64,000 nucleotides of DNA. It comes from Protula sp. h YS-2021 (taxonomy: Eukaryota; Annelida; Polychaeta; Sabellida; Serpulidae). A program made the translations under genes and the position numbers. Shown here piece after piece: positions 9,701 to 19,557 of the stretch. The first letter of the stretch is position 1, and every line of letters begins with the position of its first letter. The notes under the pieces are model-generated. The model made no database searches. It was not told the origin of the DNA and was given only the letters and a program-made list of their open reading frames with translations. Location of the stretch: assembly GCA_949752745.1 (NCBI GenBank), contig OX457028.1:8825389-8889388 (forward strand), given 5' to 3'.

Positions 9701-12700
9701 CCAAAAATGGAGGACTGATTTTAGGCCAATGATGTGTCTGTCGTGACAAAAAAGTAAATAAGACTAAATCATTCCTGTGTCTGAATTGTACAGGCCGCTC
9801 ATTCGCAATAAACAAGATAATTTCCTTTGTTTTTGCTTAAAAAGTGTATGTGCGATGAGGGGGCGGGGGGGGGGGGGTAGAGGAAGGTAACAACATACAG
9901 AGTGGGGGAGGTTTTACTGCCTGGTATAATTTGCAGTTCCGATTTTTTGCGAGTTGTTCCGGAGCGCCTCTGGTTTATCAGTCAGTCCGGTTCACAAGAA
10001 TGTTCACGTGGTATTTCCATGTCAGATAACCAACATACAACGACCACAAAACACGCAGCGTTGTGGAGTGCACTTCAAGCTTGAACGGGAGCACCTTGGT
10101 CTACTTATTTACACTTCAAAAAAAAAAGTGAAACCGTGTAACGCAATGAGAGGCCTTGCAAACGAAACTACCCACTTCGCACACACAAACTGTACACCAA
10201 AACAAGGAAGTAGGCCTGTGTTTTCAGCGATGACGTAGTCCAGTCAGGCAACAATACATTTTAAAAGGCAATTGGAGAAGAGTCTATTGATCCCCGACAC
10301 GATTATATAGTTAAGGAATCTCTGTAATCACAGATTTCATGCAATCTCTCCCTGATTTCATGAACACTAATGCGGAAAGCTGCAGACCGCAGGCAGGTTG
10401 TGACGATAAAATAAAACCCCGTGTCATCACTGAAATTCTCTAAAAATCCACCCAGTGATTGACAGAGAAAAGCTGTGACATACACAACCCTCGGAGAGGA
10501 AGTTCATCACTGTGACTGTCTTATCATTCTTACGCGTTTACAAGAACCGAGCCGAAAAATCCATGAAGGCAGCTATTTTTGAAGTTGTTTGTGGTGCTCA
10601 AAGTCCATCCCTTGCGCGATTTTGTAGTGGTCTATCTCCAAAACGTCATGAGCTCTAAGGAAAATATCTCTCAAAAACAAGATGGCGCGTAGAGGCCATA
10701 GTGCCTTTTCTTTTCCGACCCTGTTGAATAGCAATTGAGCGTGACGTGCAGATGCTGGCAATGTGTGTATAATAGTGCAGACGATCGTTCAAGTGTGTTT
10801 TCTTTTCAATACGAGGGTCTCCTCAAAATTAAACCTGGCCAGTCTGGGTCGGCGGAGGGGGGGGGGGGGGGTGTCTTCTCAAAATAAACCTGGCCAGTCT
10901 GGGTCGGCGGGGGCAGTCTTCTAAAATTAAACCTGGCCAGTCTGGTTCATTTTTTTCTTCAATTCCACAACCCTGCCACATGTTTCTTTTCAACATCGTA
11001 GGGAGGGGGAGGGGGTGAAAGTTTTAAATCAAGACGGCCAGCCGGGGTAATTTTTTGTTTGTTTGAAAATTCCACAACCCTGCTGAACAATTTATATTGA
11101 GAGTGAGACCACCTTAGTGCTTAATGTACAGCAGAATTTTAGTAATGAAATGTCAACGGCTGACCTCCACAGACTACCAAGGCGCCGGTACACGACTGCT
11201 GGGTCAACAGTGACAACACCGGGTCAACACTAACAACATCGGGTCAACACTAACAACATTGGGTCAACACTAACAATGCAACCCATTTGCCACTCCGCTG
11301 CAGGCCGTGGGGCTCGCAGCTGCACTGGCAGCTGTATTACCAGCTGTCAGTCCAAGATGTCAGCCCACCCATAAAACAGACTTTACAACCTCCAAGCTCA
11401 TACTTTCTAGAATGACCCGCAACGACTTCTAGAATCACAACACTTTCTAGAATGACCCGCAACGACTTCTAGAATCACAACACTTTCTAGAATGACCCGC
11501 AACGACTTCTAGAATCACAACACTTTCTAGAATGACCCGCAACGACTTCTAGAATCACAGCACTTTCTAGAATAACTACTGCCCCTTCTAGAACACCTTC
11601 ACCGTCTGGAACATTTCCCCGTGAAATAATCACACCTCGTTTTAGACCAGGTTGCACTGTCGACACATAACATATCTACACTTCCGCCGCAACTAAATTC
11701 TTCGCGATTTCACTTTCTTCTAAAAAAATTACGATTTCCAGAATCACTGCCCCGCCTTCTGGCATGACGAGGTACCCAGTTAGAACATTCACTTCTACAA
11801 AATCAACCACCAGGGGGGGGGGGGGGGCGTCTGCAGCGTCTTCTAAAATAACTACTGACCAGAGCTCGTGTGAACTATTTCAAGTTTTATACTTGTGTTC
11901 AGTGTTTTTATCACGAATGCATGAATGGACGTGATTTTATTTTATGTTAGATGTTAAATTCTGAAATGTTTCACAAATTTTACACCTCTGTGTTAACAAA
12001 CGCACCTCTTGGAAAAGCCTGGCCATCTCACAGACGAGACATTGCTGAGATTCGGCCGCCATCTTGCACACGTGTTTATCCGCCAGAAAGTAGTCCCGCA
12101 GCAGTGGTGTGTGCGTCAGCGCCTGTACGATGCAGTTCATGAAGCACGTGTTGCCTAGGTTGATGAGTCCGCGCAGCCCTGCAACAATCAACCAACCAGT
12201 CAGTCAACCAACCAGTCAGTCAACCAACCAGTCACTCAACCAACCAGCCACTCAACCAACCAGTCACTCAACCAACCAGTCACCCAACCAACCAGTCACT
12301 CAACCAACCAGTCACTCAACCAACCAGCCACTCAGCCAACCAGTCACCCAACCAGCCAGCCACTCAACCAACCAGTCTCTCAACCAGTCTCTCAATTATC
12401 CAGTCAGTCAATAAATCAACTGCTGCTGTATTTACAAACGTTAACTGCATTATCACCTTGCACAGAAACTTCTAATCGCGCTAAGTCACGATTTTTTTTT
12501 TTTTTTTGGGGGGGGGGGGGGAGTAGAGTGCAAATTCTAGAACTTTCTTACACAGAATAACTGAAAGACTCAATGACCGATAATTCTGAATTTAGCAATT
12601 TGAGTGAAAATTATCCCCTGCTTACCACCCTTACAACCAAGGGCCTTGGGATTACCATACAACGCTCCCACTCAACTCCTCAGGTACAACTTGTCGAAGA

Positions 12701-15153
12701 GACCTTTGTTTCTTTTAAAAAGGCTCAATTCTTAAACAACTACGGAAGGTCTACTGAACCATTGTCTAAATCTGGTATCTCAATCTGGTATCTAAATCTT
12801 TCGCTGATACGTATAAAAGAGCGAAATAAAAACAAGCATGTCCAAGGCCATAAAACAGCCGAGTTAACAAACAAGGATAGAGAGAAAAACTCTGAAACGA
12901 ATACTGTTAGCCAAAAATATGAAGAACTTTGTTTCTTAACGTAACTTTTTCATAATTTTAATACACAAAAACGAGTTTTCCCGCGTGGAAGCTACCCGAA
13001 AAGGGATGTTGGAGAGGTTGGGTTTTGACGACTCACGTATTTACCGACATTTACCCAATTCTACAAAATTTTAAAAATTCCACCATTTCGGCATGTTTTT
13101 TTTGTCATTTGCGAAAAAAAAAGTTCAGGTGGAGAAGCACCTAAGAGAAGCAGAGAGGAGCTAAGAATCTTTCGATTAAAATTTTATAGCCATTTGAAAA
13201 AGATTGAGACAAGCGAATGGTTTGACAATTCAGTTATTTACTACCGGTACCATTTATTCCAGTTCTTGCCAAACTTCAAAGTTCGGCCATTTCGGCAGTT
13301 TTTGGCGAACCGCGAAAAAAAATAATAGCCTGGTAGGCGAACCTCTGGGGAAGATCCCTGCGTAACATCTGAACGATTGGAGTAAAACTATGGGAGGAGT
13401 AGCATTTTAATAATGGAGTAAAACGGGCAAAAAAAGTGCCGCCATTTTGTCAGTTTTTCGTCAATTGTCAAAAAAATTAATAGCAAACGATTGGAGCAAA
13501 ACTGTAGGAGAAGTAGCATTTTAAAGAAAAAGTTTAACACACGCACACACATTCAAGCCCCCTATAGTGATACGACTAACCCAGTCCGACAAAGTCGGCT
13601 GCGTTAAAAACTAAAAAAAAAAAAAAAAAAAAAAACATGGCTACCACTAAATAAAGGAGCTGCAGTTTGTTTACGACTGTCTTGTTATTGATTTGGTAGT
13701 TGATTGATTTGGTATTGATGATCTTTAACCCGAGCTAGTTACCTATAGTTGAGTTGCCGTTGACTTTTCGCCGCTTCGGATGCTGTAAAAGCAGGTCTAG
13801 CTCAATCTCTGACGGTTCCCACGGGCTCGCGCGATTGTAAATACCTGCCCAAGCCGCACACAAAAAGAAGATACATTGTGAATACCAGCCCCTAACAGGT
13901 ATGATACATACCTGCTGCAAAATCTTGTCATAGAAGTGCAGACAATAATTATGAATCATAGTACCAGTGCAAATCGCGCTAGCGGCGCTTCAACACGCCA
14001 TGCTTTCTTGACGGCAAGAAAATGTATAATCAAATTCCTTTAATAAATGATAAACAGGCGGCAGTTACGCTGACATCGATAGCCTGAAATAGCTAAACCA
14101 ATAAAATAGCTTCCGAGTACTTACGACATTTAACGAGTCTTTACGAGTCCTTACGACTTTTTTACGAGTCCTCACGACATTTCACGAGTCCTCACGACTT
14201 TTCACGAGCTTTTACGATTCCTTACCTAAACTAATGGCCCCTTTCCTGGACTGCGCCCGGGCTATGTTCTCGCAGTCCTCGTCGTACACGTAATCCAGGC
14301 ACCGGAAGCAGTACACTGCGCCGTAAGTGAGCTCCACCGCTGTCGCAAAAAAGATGTAGTAAACCACCCAAGTATTCATTTTTGTTTGTTACCATTAAAT
14401 AATCATTTTAGGAACGGCTTGTTTGATGATGAAATAAAATTACATTAATATTTTTAAGATGTATACAATTCCTTTTTTTTTTTTTTTTTTGAATGATGCT
14501 CTACTCTTTTTCGAGCTGACTGAAAAACAAACCTGGAGGGGATGGGAGGGGGGATCAAGTGAATTTCTAACTGATGCTCATAACCCAAGCTTATGTGGGG
14601 GAGGGGTGTCCGGTAAGTTCTAATCGATGCTGATCACCCTAGCCTATGTGGGGGAAGGGTGTCGGGTAAGTTCTAATCGATGCTGATCACCCTAGCCCAT
14701 GTGAGGGAAGGGTGTCGGGTAAGTTCTAATCGATGCTGATCACCCTAGCCTATGTGGGGGAGGGGTGTCGGGTAAGTTCTAATCGATGCTGATCACCCTA
14801 GCCTATGTGGGGGAAGGGTGTCGGGTAAGTTCTAATCGACGCTGATCACCCTAGCCTATGTGGGGGAGGGGTGTCGGGTAAGTTCTAATCGATGCTGATC
14901 ACCCTAGCCTATCTGGGGGAGGGCGTTAGATCAGCTTCTATCAAGCTTGAAGACGGGTGAGGGGGAGAGGTAAAGGGGGGACATAGTGTGGGAGGGTGGG
15001 GGGGGGGGGAAGATGCTTACCGAGGTGGTGGCCCTTGGCCTTGGCATGCTCGTGGATGTGCTTGGACGTGTAGCAACCGAAGAAGACACAGGAGAGGCAG
15101 GCGTGCAGACGAGGGCAGATCTGTCGGCAGGTGTGGCACACGCAGGACCGCGC
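5869..15153 (-). CDS. USP22: USP22-type ubiquitin carboxyl-terminal hydrolase (SAGA deubiquitinase), incomplete
   Basis: Eight exons (minus strand, 5' to 3'): 15153-15021, 14339-14226, 13844-13743, 12178-12006, 8436-8310, 7458-7295, 6490-6341, 5911-5869. The first four and the last four each join in phase. They encode the second part of a UBP zinc finger, the linker, the Cys box [15 protein letters not shown], the conserved [15 protein letters not shown] strand, the RFEHS segment, the His box [10 protein letters not shown] and a C-terminus ending in VLEYE. USP22/27X/51 enzymes remove ubiquitin from histones H2A and H2B within the SAGA co-activator. The placed exons cover about 335 residues against roughly 525 in vertebrate USP22. 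The N-terminal exon(s) with the start codon and the block between 12006 and 8436 (the catalytic Asp/Gln-rich segment and a zinc-binding CxxC pair in the family) are not visible; the latter may lie in the gap at 9328-9527. Whether the gene is functional cannot be judged here. Confidence 0.93.
5960..6036. repeat. 25-bp repeat in the last USP22 intron
   Basis: Three copies of a unit containing GACGAATAAATAAACAAACAC within intron 5912-6340. Confidence 0.85.
6341..6490 (-). CDS. USP22: USP22 exon: His box
   Basis: Encodes [20 protein letters not shown] followed by [18 protein letters not shown] of SGHYTC is the catalytic histidine; the D of WFRCED lies near the position of the third catalytic residue. 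Acceptor GTGTAG, donor GTAAGT. Confidence 0.95.
6669..6720. repeat. (CT)n microsatellite
   Basis: An uninterrupted run of about 26 CT units in intron 6491-7294 of the USP22 gene. Confidence 0.95.
7295..7458 (-). CDS. USP22: USP22 exon: RFEHS segment
   Basis: Encodes [20 protein letters not shown] followed by [17 protein letters not shown] and a Ser-rich variable stretch ending DNK. This is the USP core between the two catalytic boxes. Acceptor CTTACAG, donor GTGAGT, ending in phase 2. Confidence 0.92.
7475..7745. repeat. 72-bp dimeric tandem repeat in USP22 intron
   Basis: Between exons 7295-7458 and 8310-8436. Two half-units, GCCAATCAGAGAGAGCGTAC...TAAGAGACGC and GCCAATCAGAGAGCGTAGCA...AAAAGACGC, alternate to give a 72-bp dimer, about 3.5 copies. 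The CCAATCA core recurs in each half. A frame stays open because 72 is divisible by 3. Confidence 0.88.
8148..8204 (-). CDS. Partial tandem copy of a USP22 exon, possible 19-codon cassette
   Basis: 57 bases encode [19 protein letters not shown], repeating the end of the upstream exon with changes including MKK to ITK. A run of C plus GCAG sits just before it as a plausible acceptor, and the original donor GTCAGT follows. It begins and ends in phase 0, so inclusion would add 19 residues without a frameshift. The duplicated block is about 160 bp (8081-8241 against 8242-8400) and includes flanking intron. It may be unused, alternatively spliced, or an assembly artefact. Confidence 0.55.
8310..8436 (-). 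CDS. USP22: USP22 exon: [15 protein letters not shown]
   Basis: Encodes [20 protein letters not shown], then [22 protein letters not shown] split by no intron. The CSKC pair is the second half of the zinc site found inside USP22-like catalytic domains. Acceptor CTCACAG, donor GTCAGT. It needs two bases from a preceding exon that is not visible. Its 3' half is duplicated at 8148-8204. Confidence 0.93.
9328..9527. other. Assembly gap (200 N)
   Basis: Exactly 200 undetermined bases, followed by a poly-C run. The round size suggests a placeholder of unknown true length. It sits inside USP22 between the Cys-box exon and the LTMKK exon, where at least one exon is missing. Confidence 1.
10803..10960. 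repeat. Tandem repeat of about 60 bp
   Basis: Three copies sharing TCAAAATTAAACCTGGCCAG and TCTGGGTCGGCGG, in the USP22 intron next to oligo-G runs. Confidence 0.8.
11205..11280. repeat. 26-bp tandem repeat
   Basis: Three to four copies of CGGGTCAACACTAACAACAT in the USP22 intron. Confidence 0.85.
11403..11620. repeat. 40-bp tandem repeat with two TTCTAGAA motifs per unit
   Basis: Four near-identical units starting at 11403, 11443, 11483 and 11523, plus decayed copies beyond. Each has CTTTCTAGAATGACCCGC and a second TTCTAGAATCACAA. TTCTAGAA is a perfect inverted pair of heat-shock-element core sequence (nTTCnnGAAn), but the regular copies argue for a simple minisatellite. Confidence 0.88.
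12006..12178 (-). CDS. USP22: USP22 exon: Cys box of the peptidase domain
   Basis: Encodes [20 protein letters not shown], then [16 protein letters not shown] and [12 protein letters not shown]. The C of GNTCFMN is the catalytic nucleophile of C19 peptidases. Acceptor GTTGCAG, donor GTGCGT, ending in phase 0. The next coding segment expected from the family is not found before the gap. Confidence 0.95.
12180..12415. repeat. AACCAACCAGTCACTC minisatellite
   Basis: Starts just upstream of the Cys-box exon's acceptor on the minus strand. About 14 copies of AACCAACCAGTCACTC with variants. On the transcribed strand it is G/T-rich. Confidence 0.9.
12975..13610. repeat. Diverged modules ending in a CCGAC-AAA-GTCGG hairpin
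   Basis: Several copies of a roughly 110-190-bp module with GCCATTTCGGCAG-type, AAACTATGGGAGGAGTAGCATTTTAA and similar phrases. The block ends in ACACACGCACACAC and the hairpin CCGAC-AAA-GTCGG at 13586-13598, then GCTGCGTTAAAAAC. It lies in the USP22 intron and resembles the array at 19000-22640. Confidence 0.7.
13743..13844 (-). CDS. USP22: USP22 exon: linker before catalytic domain
   Basis: Encodes [20 protein letters not shown] then [15 protein letters not shown]. The WEP, basic PKRRK and TIG elements are typical of the USP22 linker just before the Cys box. Acceptor GGGCAG, donor GTAACT. Confidence 0.9.
14226..14339 (-). CDS. USP22: USP22 exon: end of UBP zinc finger
   Basis: Encodes [20 protein letters not shown] followed by [18 protein letters not shown], with acceptor GCGACAG and donor GTAAGG. 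The YCFRC pair supplies further zinc ligands of the finger. 114 bases, phase 1 at both ends. Confidence 0.92.
14560..14935. repeat. 53-bp tandem repeat in USP22 intron
   Basis: About seven copies carrying AAGTTCTAATCGATGCTGAT and CACCCTAGCCTATGTGGGGG, between two zinc-finger exons. Confidence 0.92.
15021..15153 (-). CDS. USP22: USP22 exon: UBP zinc finger, central part
   Basis: Acceptor CCACAG precedes ARSCVCHTC; the exon then carries [20 protein letters not shown] and ends at CACCTCG with donor GTAAGC. The Cys/His spacing is that of the zf-UBP domain, which in USP22 seats the enzyme on the SAGA deubiquitinase module. The 133 bases end in phase 1 and join the next exon as HHLAVELTYG. The acceptor side is embedded in a tandem repeat (15154-15575). 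Confidence 0.9.
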
Positions 15154-15575
15154 CTGTGGATAACCAAGCAACCAGGGTCAACGTACACCCGCACCCCCTA
15201 CAGCACACGGCCGTACACCCGCCGCCCCCCGCACCCCCAACAACACACGGCCGTACACCCGCCGCTTCCCCCGCACCCCCTACAGCACACGGCCGTACAC
15301 CCGCCGCTTCCCCCGCACCCCCAACAACACACGGCCGTACACCCGCCGCTCCCCCCGCCCCCAAACAACACACGGCCGCACACCCGCCGCTCCCCCCTCC
15401 CCCCAACAACACACGGCCGTGCACCCGCCGCTCCCCCCGCACCCCCAACAACACACGGCCGTGCCTGAAGATAATCAAGCAGCTATGTCGAGGGTCAACG
15501 TACACACCCCCCCCCCCCCCCCCCTTTACATCACACGACCGTGCCTGTGGCCAACCAAGCAACTATGTCCAGGGA
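15154..15575. repeat. Tandem repeat of about 41 bp with copies of an exon-border sequence
   Basis: Repeated GCACACGGCCGTACACCCGC and CCCCGCACCCCCAACAAC units start at the acceptor of the zinc-finger exon. The intron sequence just upstream of that exon (CCTGTGGATAACCAAGCAAC) recurs in altered form near 15465-15485 and 15541-15565. No further intact coding copy is seen. Confidence 0.8.
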
Positions 15576-15579
15576 CAAC

Positions 15580-16555
15580 CCTAACCCCAAACCCTTTTCA
15601 GACGATGACCTTAATAACGCTCACCCTATGCCATCAAATTTATCCCATTACCCAGACATGAATTGTGCTGTGTGAAAAAACCGCTTTCCTGATGACAAAT
15701 AGCGCGGCAGCGGGATGTGAACTCGTGACCCAATAAAAAAATAATTATGCTATAATTAGTTATAATTCATTATTTATAAATAATAAGCCTATTAATTTCC
15801 TACACACCAAAAAAAAAAAAAAATATGACTTAGTGCAAAGCATGAAAATGTGTCTCAAATTGTATCTTTCCAGCATGCATTGAGATGATTGCAATGAACA
15901 CAAAAGTTATTTTCCAAACCTACAAAGGTGGCGGGTGGTGATGAGATTGTTTCGTTCTCTCGGTTTTCCCCAGCTTTGTTTCAAACAACATTCAGTCTAA
16001 AACCGGATGCTCTCAGTGACATTAACAAGCCAATTTGACCGAAAATTGCAATGTTAATGAATTATGAGGTAATGTTCAACTTCCTTATTGCGTCGCTCGT
16101 TCTTGTGCATCACTAAGGAGGATTCCAGCCCAAGCGGACCTTATCTAGGTGAGACAGAGGAAGCTCCCAGAGGTGGGTTGGCTCACCACTTCAATGGAAC
16201 GCCTATCGAGGTAGGATTCGGTTTTCTTCCCGGAAGTTAGGTATTTCCCTTCCGTGGGAAAAAAACATTGGGAAAATGAATGTACAAATTTATATAGGGT
16301 CTCAGTAATCATTGTCTTTTGAATAAGTTTTGTCTTGCTTGTCTATTGCAAGCAAACGAATGAATAAATACCCAAATAACCGTCTCGTTTATAGAAGAAA
16401 AGCTGTGTCATCACCCCGTGACCTAACCTCACTATGTATAAGCAGTGACTGCTCACGTATGCAGTCTGTAAACACACGAGGATGCTACACAAGACTACTA
16501 AGGATGAACCGGCATCCTGACAGTATGTGCAACGGTAATACGCCGGCAAAAGGCG
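15580..16555. other. Spacer without recognisable genes
   Basis: AT-rich sequence. The missing first USP22 exon(s), expected on the minus strand upstream of 15153, were not found here. Open frames are short and lack domains. Confidence 0.5.
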
Positions 16556-16899
16556 AACCGGTGTAAAGAAATCGGTTAATTCGAATTATTGGATAATTCG
16601 AATAAAAGTGCCCAGTCCCAACGTTTTTTATACCAAAGTTTCTACCAAAAAATTCGAATTAACGAATACACCGGTTAATTCGAACAAATTGAAAAGTGGC
16701 CATTTTTTAATCCATGTATATTTTTTTGTTTTAACTCAAAAATTACTCAAGAAATGACTGAACATTAATGGTGATTTATCTTTTGTGCTTATTTGTAATG
16801 AAGAACCACTGTGGATTGTGCCCCACAACAAGAGAGCGCCGTACCGACCGTTATCCCCCCCCCCCGCCTTGTCAAATCCCCCCCCCCCCTCCCCCTGGC

Positions 16900-17322
16900 A
16901 TGGCGGTAGCTGATTTCAGCGGATATGTTCAAGTCGACAGCAACATCCAGTGCTTCGAAGAGCTCACTGACGAGGCTATTATTGCGTAAACCAAAGCATA
17001 TCAGAACAAAGAAAGTACGGAATACGAGCCCGAAGATGATGTGGAAAGGATTGTCCCAACACTGTCTAAGGCAACGGAAATGCTCGCGGATATTCGCTTG
17101 ACAGTTGAAACCTGGGCAGATGCTGCTACGATGTTTGAGCATTTGAATATTGTGATGAAATTCTTGGAAAAGAACAGGGCTGTTAATACAACACAAAAAA
17201 AAACATCAAAGACTATTTTAAGAAACTATAGGCAAGCAATTTTTTCTGGAAGAAAAAATTGGATTGTGATTGAATTACTCCCGATTTACCATAATAATTG
17301 TGAGTGTATTTCTTGTAAGTGA
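16900..17322 (+). pseudogene. Tigger/CENP-B-like transposase C-terminal fragment
   Basis: One frame runs from ATG at 16900 to TGA after 17322, broken by a TAA at 16987-16989. It reads FSGYVQVDSNIQCFEELTDE, then an acidic patch YEPEDDVE, then helical sequence TVETWADAATMFEHLNIVMK. An ELTDE-type element, an acidic linker and a helix near the end are usual for pogo/Tigger transposases. The DDE catalytic region is absent. Treated as dead. Confidence 0.6.
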
Positions 17323-17525
17323 CGATCATGATAATTGCAATGAGCACTCATCACAATTGCAGTTCTTTTATAATATTGTAAATTTTTATCTTTTCTGCAG
17401 GTAGTTATTTGCAATAAACAACTGTTCTGTGATCAAGCATTTTTTATTTGTGTGTCGATTACACCTCACCCCCTAACACCCACACCTTTGCTGATGTAAA
17501 AAAAGCTGAAGCCAAATATCACTTA

Positions 17526-18714
17526 CAGATACGCTTGCGACAAACGCAAAAATAAGCCGCAACAAATTTAAAAAAATAAATGCATTTTGTTGCAGAAAAA
17601 TGAAACAAAACGCGTCCTGCGTGTCGCAAAATGCATTTGGCAGGCCGCAATAAATCGCAACAAATTTTACATACATTGACACTTGCCTGAGTGTTATGCA
17701 ACACATTGTCTTTTGATGTTTTGCATTGCGTACTGTACTAATCCCCAGTAATGCGCATTTTGTTTGCACACAAGATGTATTGTGTGGGATGGTATGATGC
17801 TAGCAGTGTTTAAATATTTCATGTTGTTTTACAGTGTGCATGGCCATTTATTTTCCAGACTGAAAGGGTGTAAAATGTTAATTTAAAAAAATGCTGTGTT
17901 AACTCACATGTGGATATGTGTTCAGTTCTTTTATTATGAAATTATCGCTTTTTAAGTCAAAAATTTGATAACTAACTAGCAACTAAATTTTTTCAAACCT
18001 TTTCTACCACCCCTTGCCGTCATGTTATCCTCAGTTTAAGACTAAAACCACCCCCACAGGCCTGAATAACAATTGTATATTTTTTTCCCATTTGTAATTC
18101 CATTTCTATTTCACACTTCCCCCCCCCCTCCGGTCAGAAAGCTAACTTTTTTATGTGTTTTTTTTTAACGAAAGACACTATTCATGTAAATTTATTCGCT
18201 TTTCACTTAAATATGGCAAATAAAAACAGATGAGAAAGAAAGGAACAAAACTTCACTACGTATCACGGGGGATAATTTCAAATTAAAAGCTTTTTCTTAA
18301 TATTAGTTAACACTGGCATTCCTTGTACAGTAATCTCCCAAGCACATAACACTGGCATTCCACTTTTAATTTTATTTCATGTCGCCCGAGAACATGTACT
18401 TATACAATAATTTTAAACACAAATACAGCCTATTACACGTCCACACATACAGCTGAAACATTGACTTGTTTACACAGAGTACATGCAATTGGAGTGAATG
18501 CGCAGGGGGATTAAGTCGCTTGCGTGAATGTTTGCTCAAGGTGTAATTTTATCATCAGTGTGAAATAAGTCGCAACGTATTGCATGCTCAGGACGCGTCC
18601 TCTGAAATATTGGATGGCGGCTAGATGCAATAAAATGCAATAAGTCGCAATAAAAAATTGCAACTTTTTGCGTTTTATTCCAACATATTTTTGCGTTTGT
18701 CGCAAGCGTATCTG
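17526..18714. mobile_element. 1.19-kb MITE with perfect 29-bp terminal inverted repeats and TA duplication
   Basis: Both ends begin CAGATACGCTTGCGACAAAC followed by GCAAAAATA, identical over 29 bases in inverted orientation (17526-17554 and 18686-18714). TA flanks each side (17524-17525 and 18715-18716), as in the Tc1/mariner/pogo superfamily. Subterminal sequence is rich in GTCGCAA and TGCGAC words. No transposase frame is present, so it is non-autonomous. Identical ends suggest a recent insertion. Confidence 0.88.
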
Positions 18715-18959
18715 TAGGTCGAATATCGGTTAATTCGAACAATTTCGTCGGTCCAAGCTTGTTCGAAGTAACGAATATTTACTGTACGTCAAACGATAAT
18801 ATTTATGACACATAAGTATTTACAAGAACTACTCTGGTGTTCTACATATCCCTACAAGTACAGGGTAAACAAAGTAATATTATTGGCATTTGCTGTCAAA
18901 ATGCCATGCTGCAATGGACGATAATTAGAAGCAAGTGGGGAAAGTCAACAGTTCTACTT

Positions 18960-19540
18960 AACAAGAATGTCCAGGGACATTGTGACCAGCCGAGATCTAG
19001 TAAATCATCTAGTAATAGCCTTGCGTGGTCGCCAAAACGTGGTTTTCATATTGTTAAATTCGGTTGCTGAAAATTCGTACAAATTTATAAAGGAAGCCGG
19101 TGGAAATTGTGAGAGGAGCATAGCCCCTATTGGAAATTGGCTACTAAATATTTTTAAATGTCCCCATTTAGCCAATTCTTGGCGGATCGCCAGAAAAGTA
19201 ACTTTTCAAAAGTGGACTGCCTAGAGATTTATGATAAATTTGAATACAATCCGATCAAAGGCCTACCCAGTAAACACCCGTACAAAATTTGAAAGGAATG
19301 CGATCCAGATCGTGGGAGGAGAACCATTTTGAAGACTGCCCCCCCTCTTCCCCCCATTTAGCCAATTTTCTTCTGGATCACCAAAAAAAAAAAACAAAAC
19401 AAAACAAAACAAAAAAAAAAAAAAACTAGCTTTTCAAGAGAAGCAGAGTCAACAGTCAAAAATGCGGAAGACTTTTGGAAAATTGGTTACGAAATATTTT
19501 GAAATGCCCCGAAACTACAGTCTCAGTGAGACAGGATCCC
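18960..19540. repeat. Diverged modules with GCCAATT...GGATCGCCA phrases
   Basis: Copies of a roughly 180-bp unit with phrases CCCCATTTAGCCAATTTT, GGCGGATCGCCA and AGTAACTTTTCAA. It is continuous in type with the array at 20500-22620. Open frames across it are not conserved between copies. Confidence 0.7.
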
Positions 19541-19557
19541 CCATGTGAGGCAAATTA

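Larger units (their letters stand above)
16560..18786 (+). mobile_element. Decayed Tigger/pogo-type DNA transposon with nested MITE
   Basis: The right end TTCGAAGTAACGAATATTTACTG at 18762-18784 (given here only as landmarks TTCGAAGTAACG and ATTTACTG), followed by TA, and repeated CGGTTAATTCGAA phrases at 16575, 16671 and 18726 are typical of Tigger-like termini. Between them lies a transposase C-terminal fragment (16900-17322). Most of the transposase is missing and the right half is split by the MITE at 17526-18714. The left border is uncertain. Confidence 0.55.

Noticed and set aside
10303..10761. Two minus-strand frames of about 60 residues, considered as the missing USP22 exons
   Set aside because: Neither carries the conserved USP segment expected between the Cys box and LTMKK, and their phases do not fit.
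11403..11620. Regular repeats considered as a CRISPR array
   Set aside because: Units are contiguous without unique spacers, there are no cas genes, and the genome is eukaryotic.
12573..12944. 123-residue plus-strand frame antisense to a USP22 intron
   Set aside because: Low-similarity Lys/Asn/Thr-rich composition and no family resemblance; probably chance.
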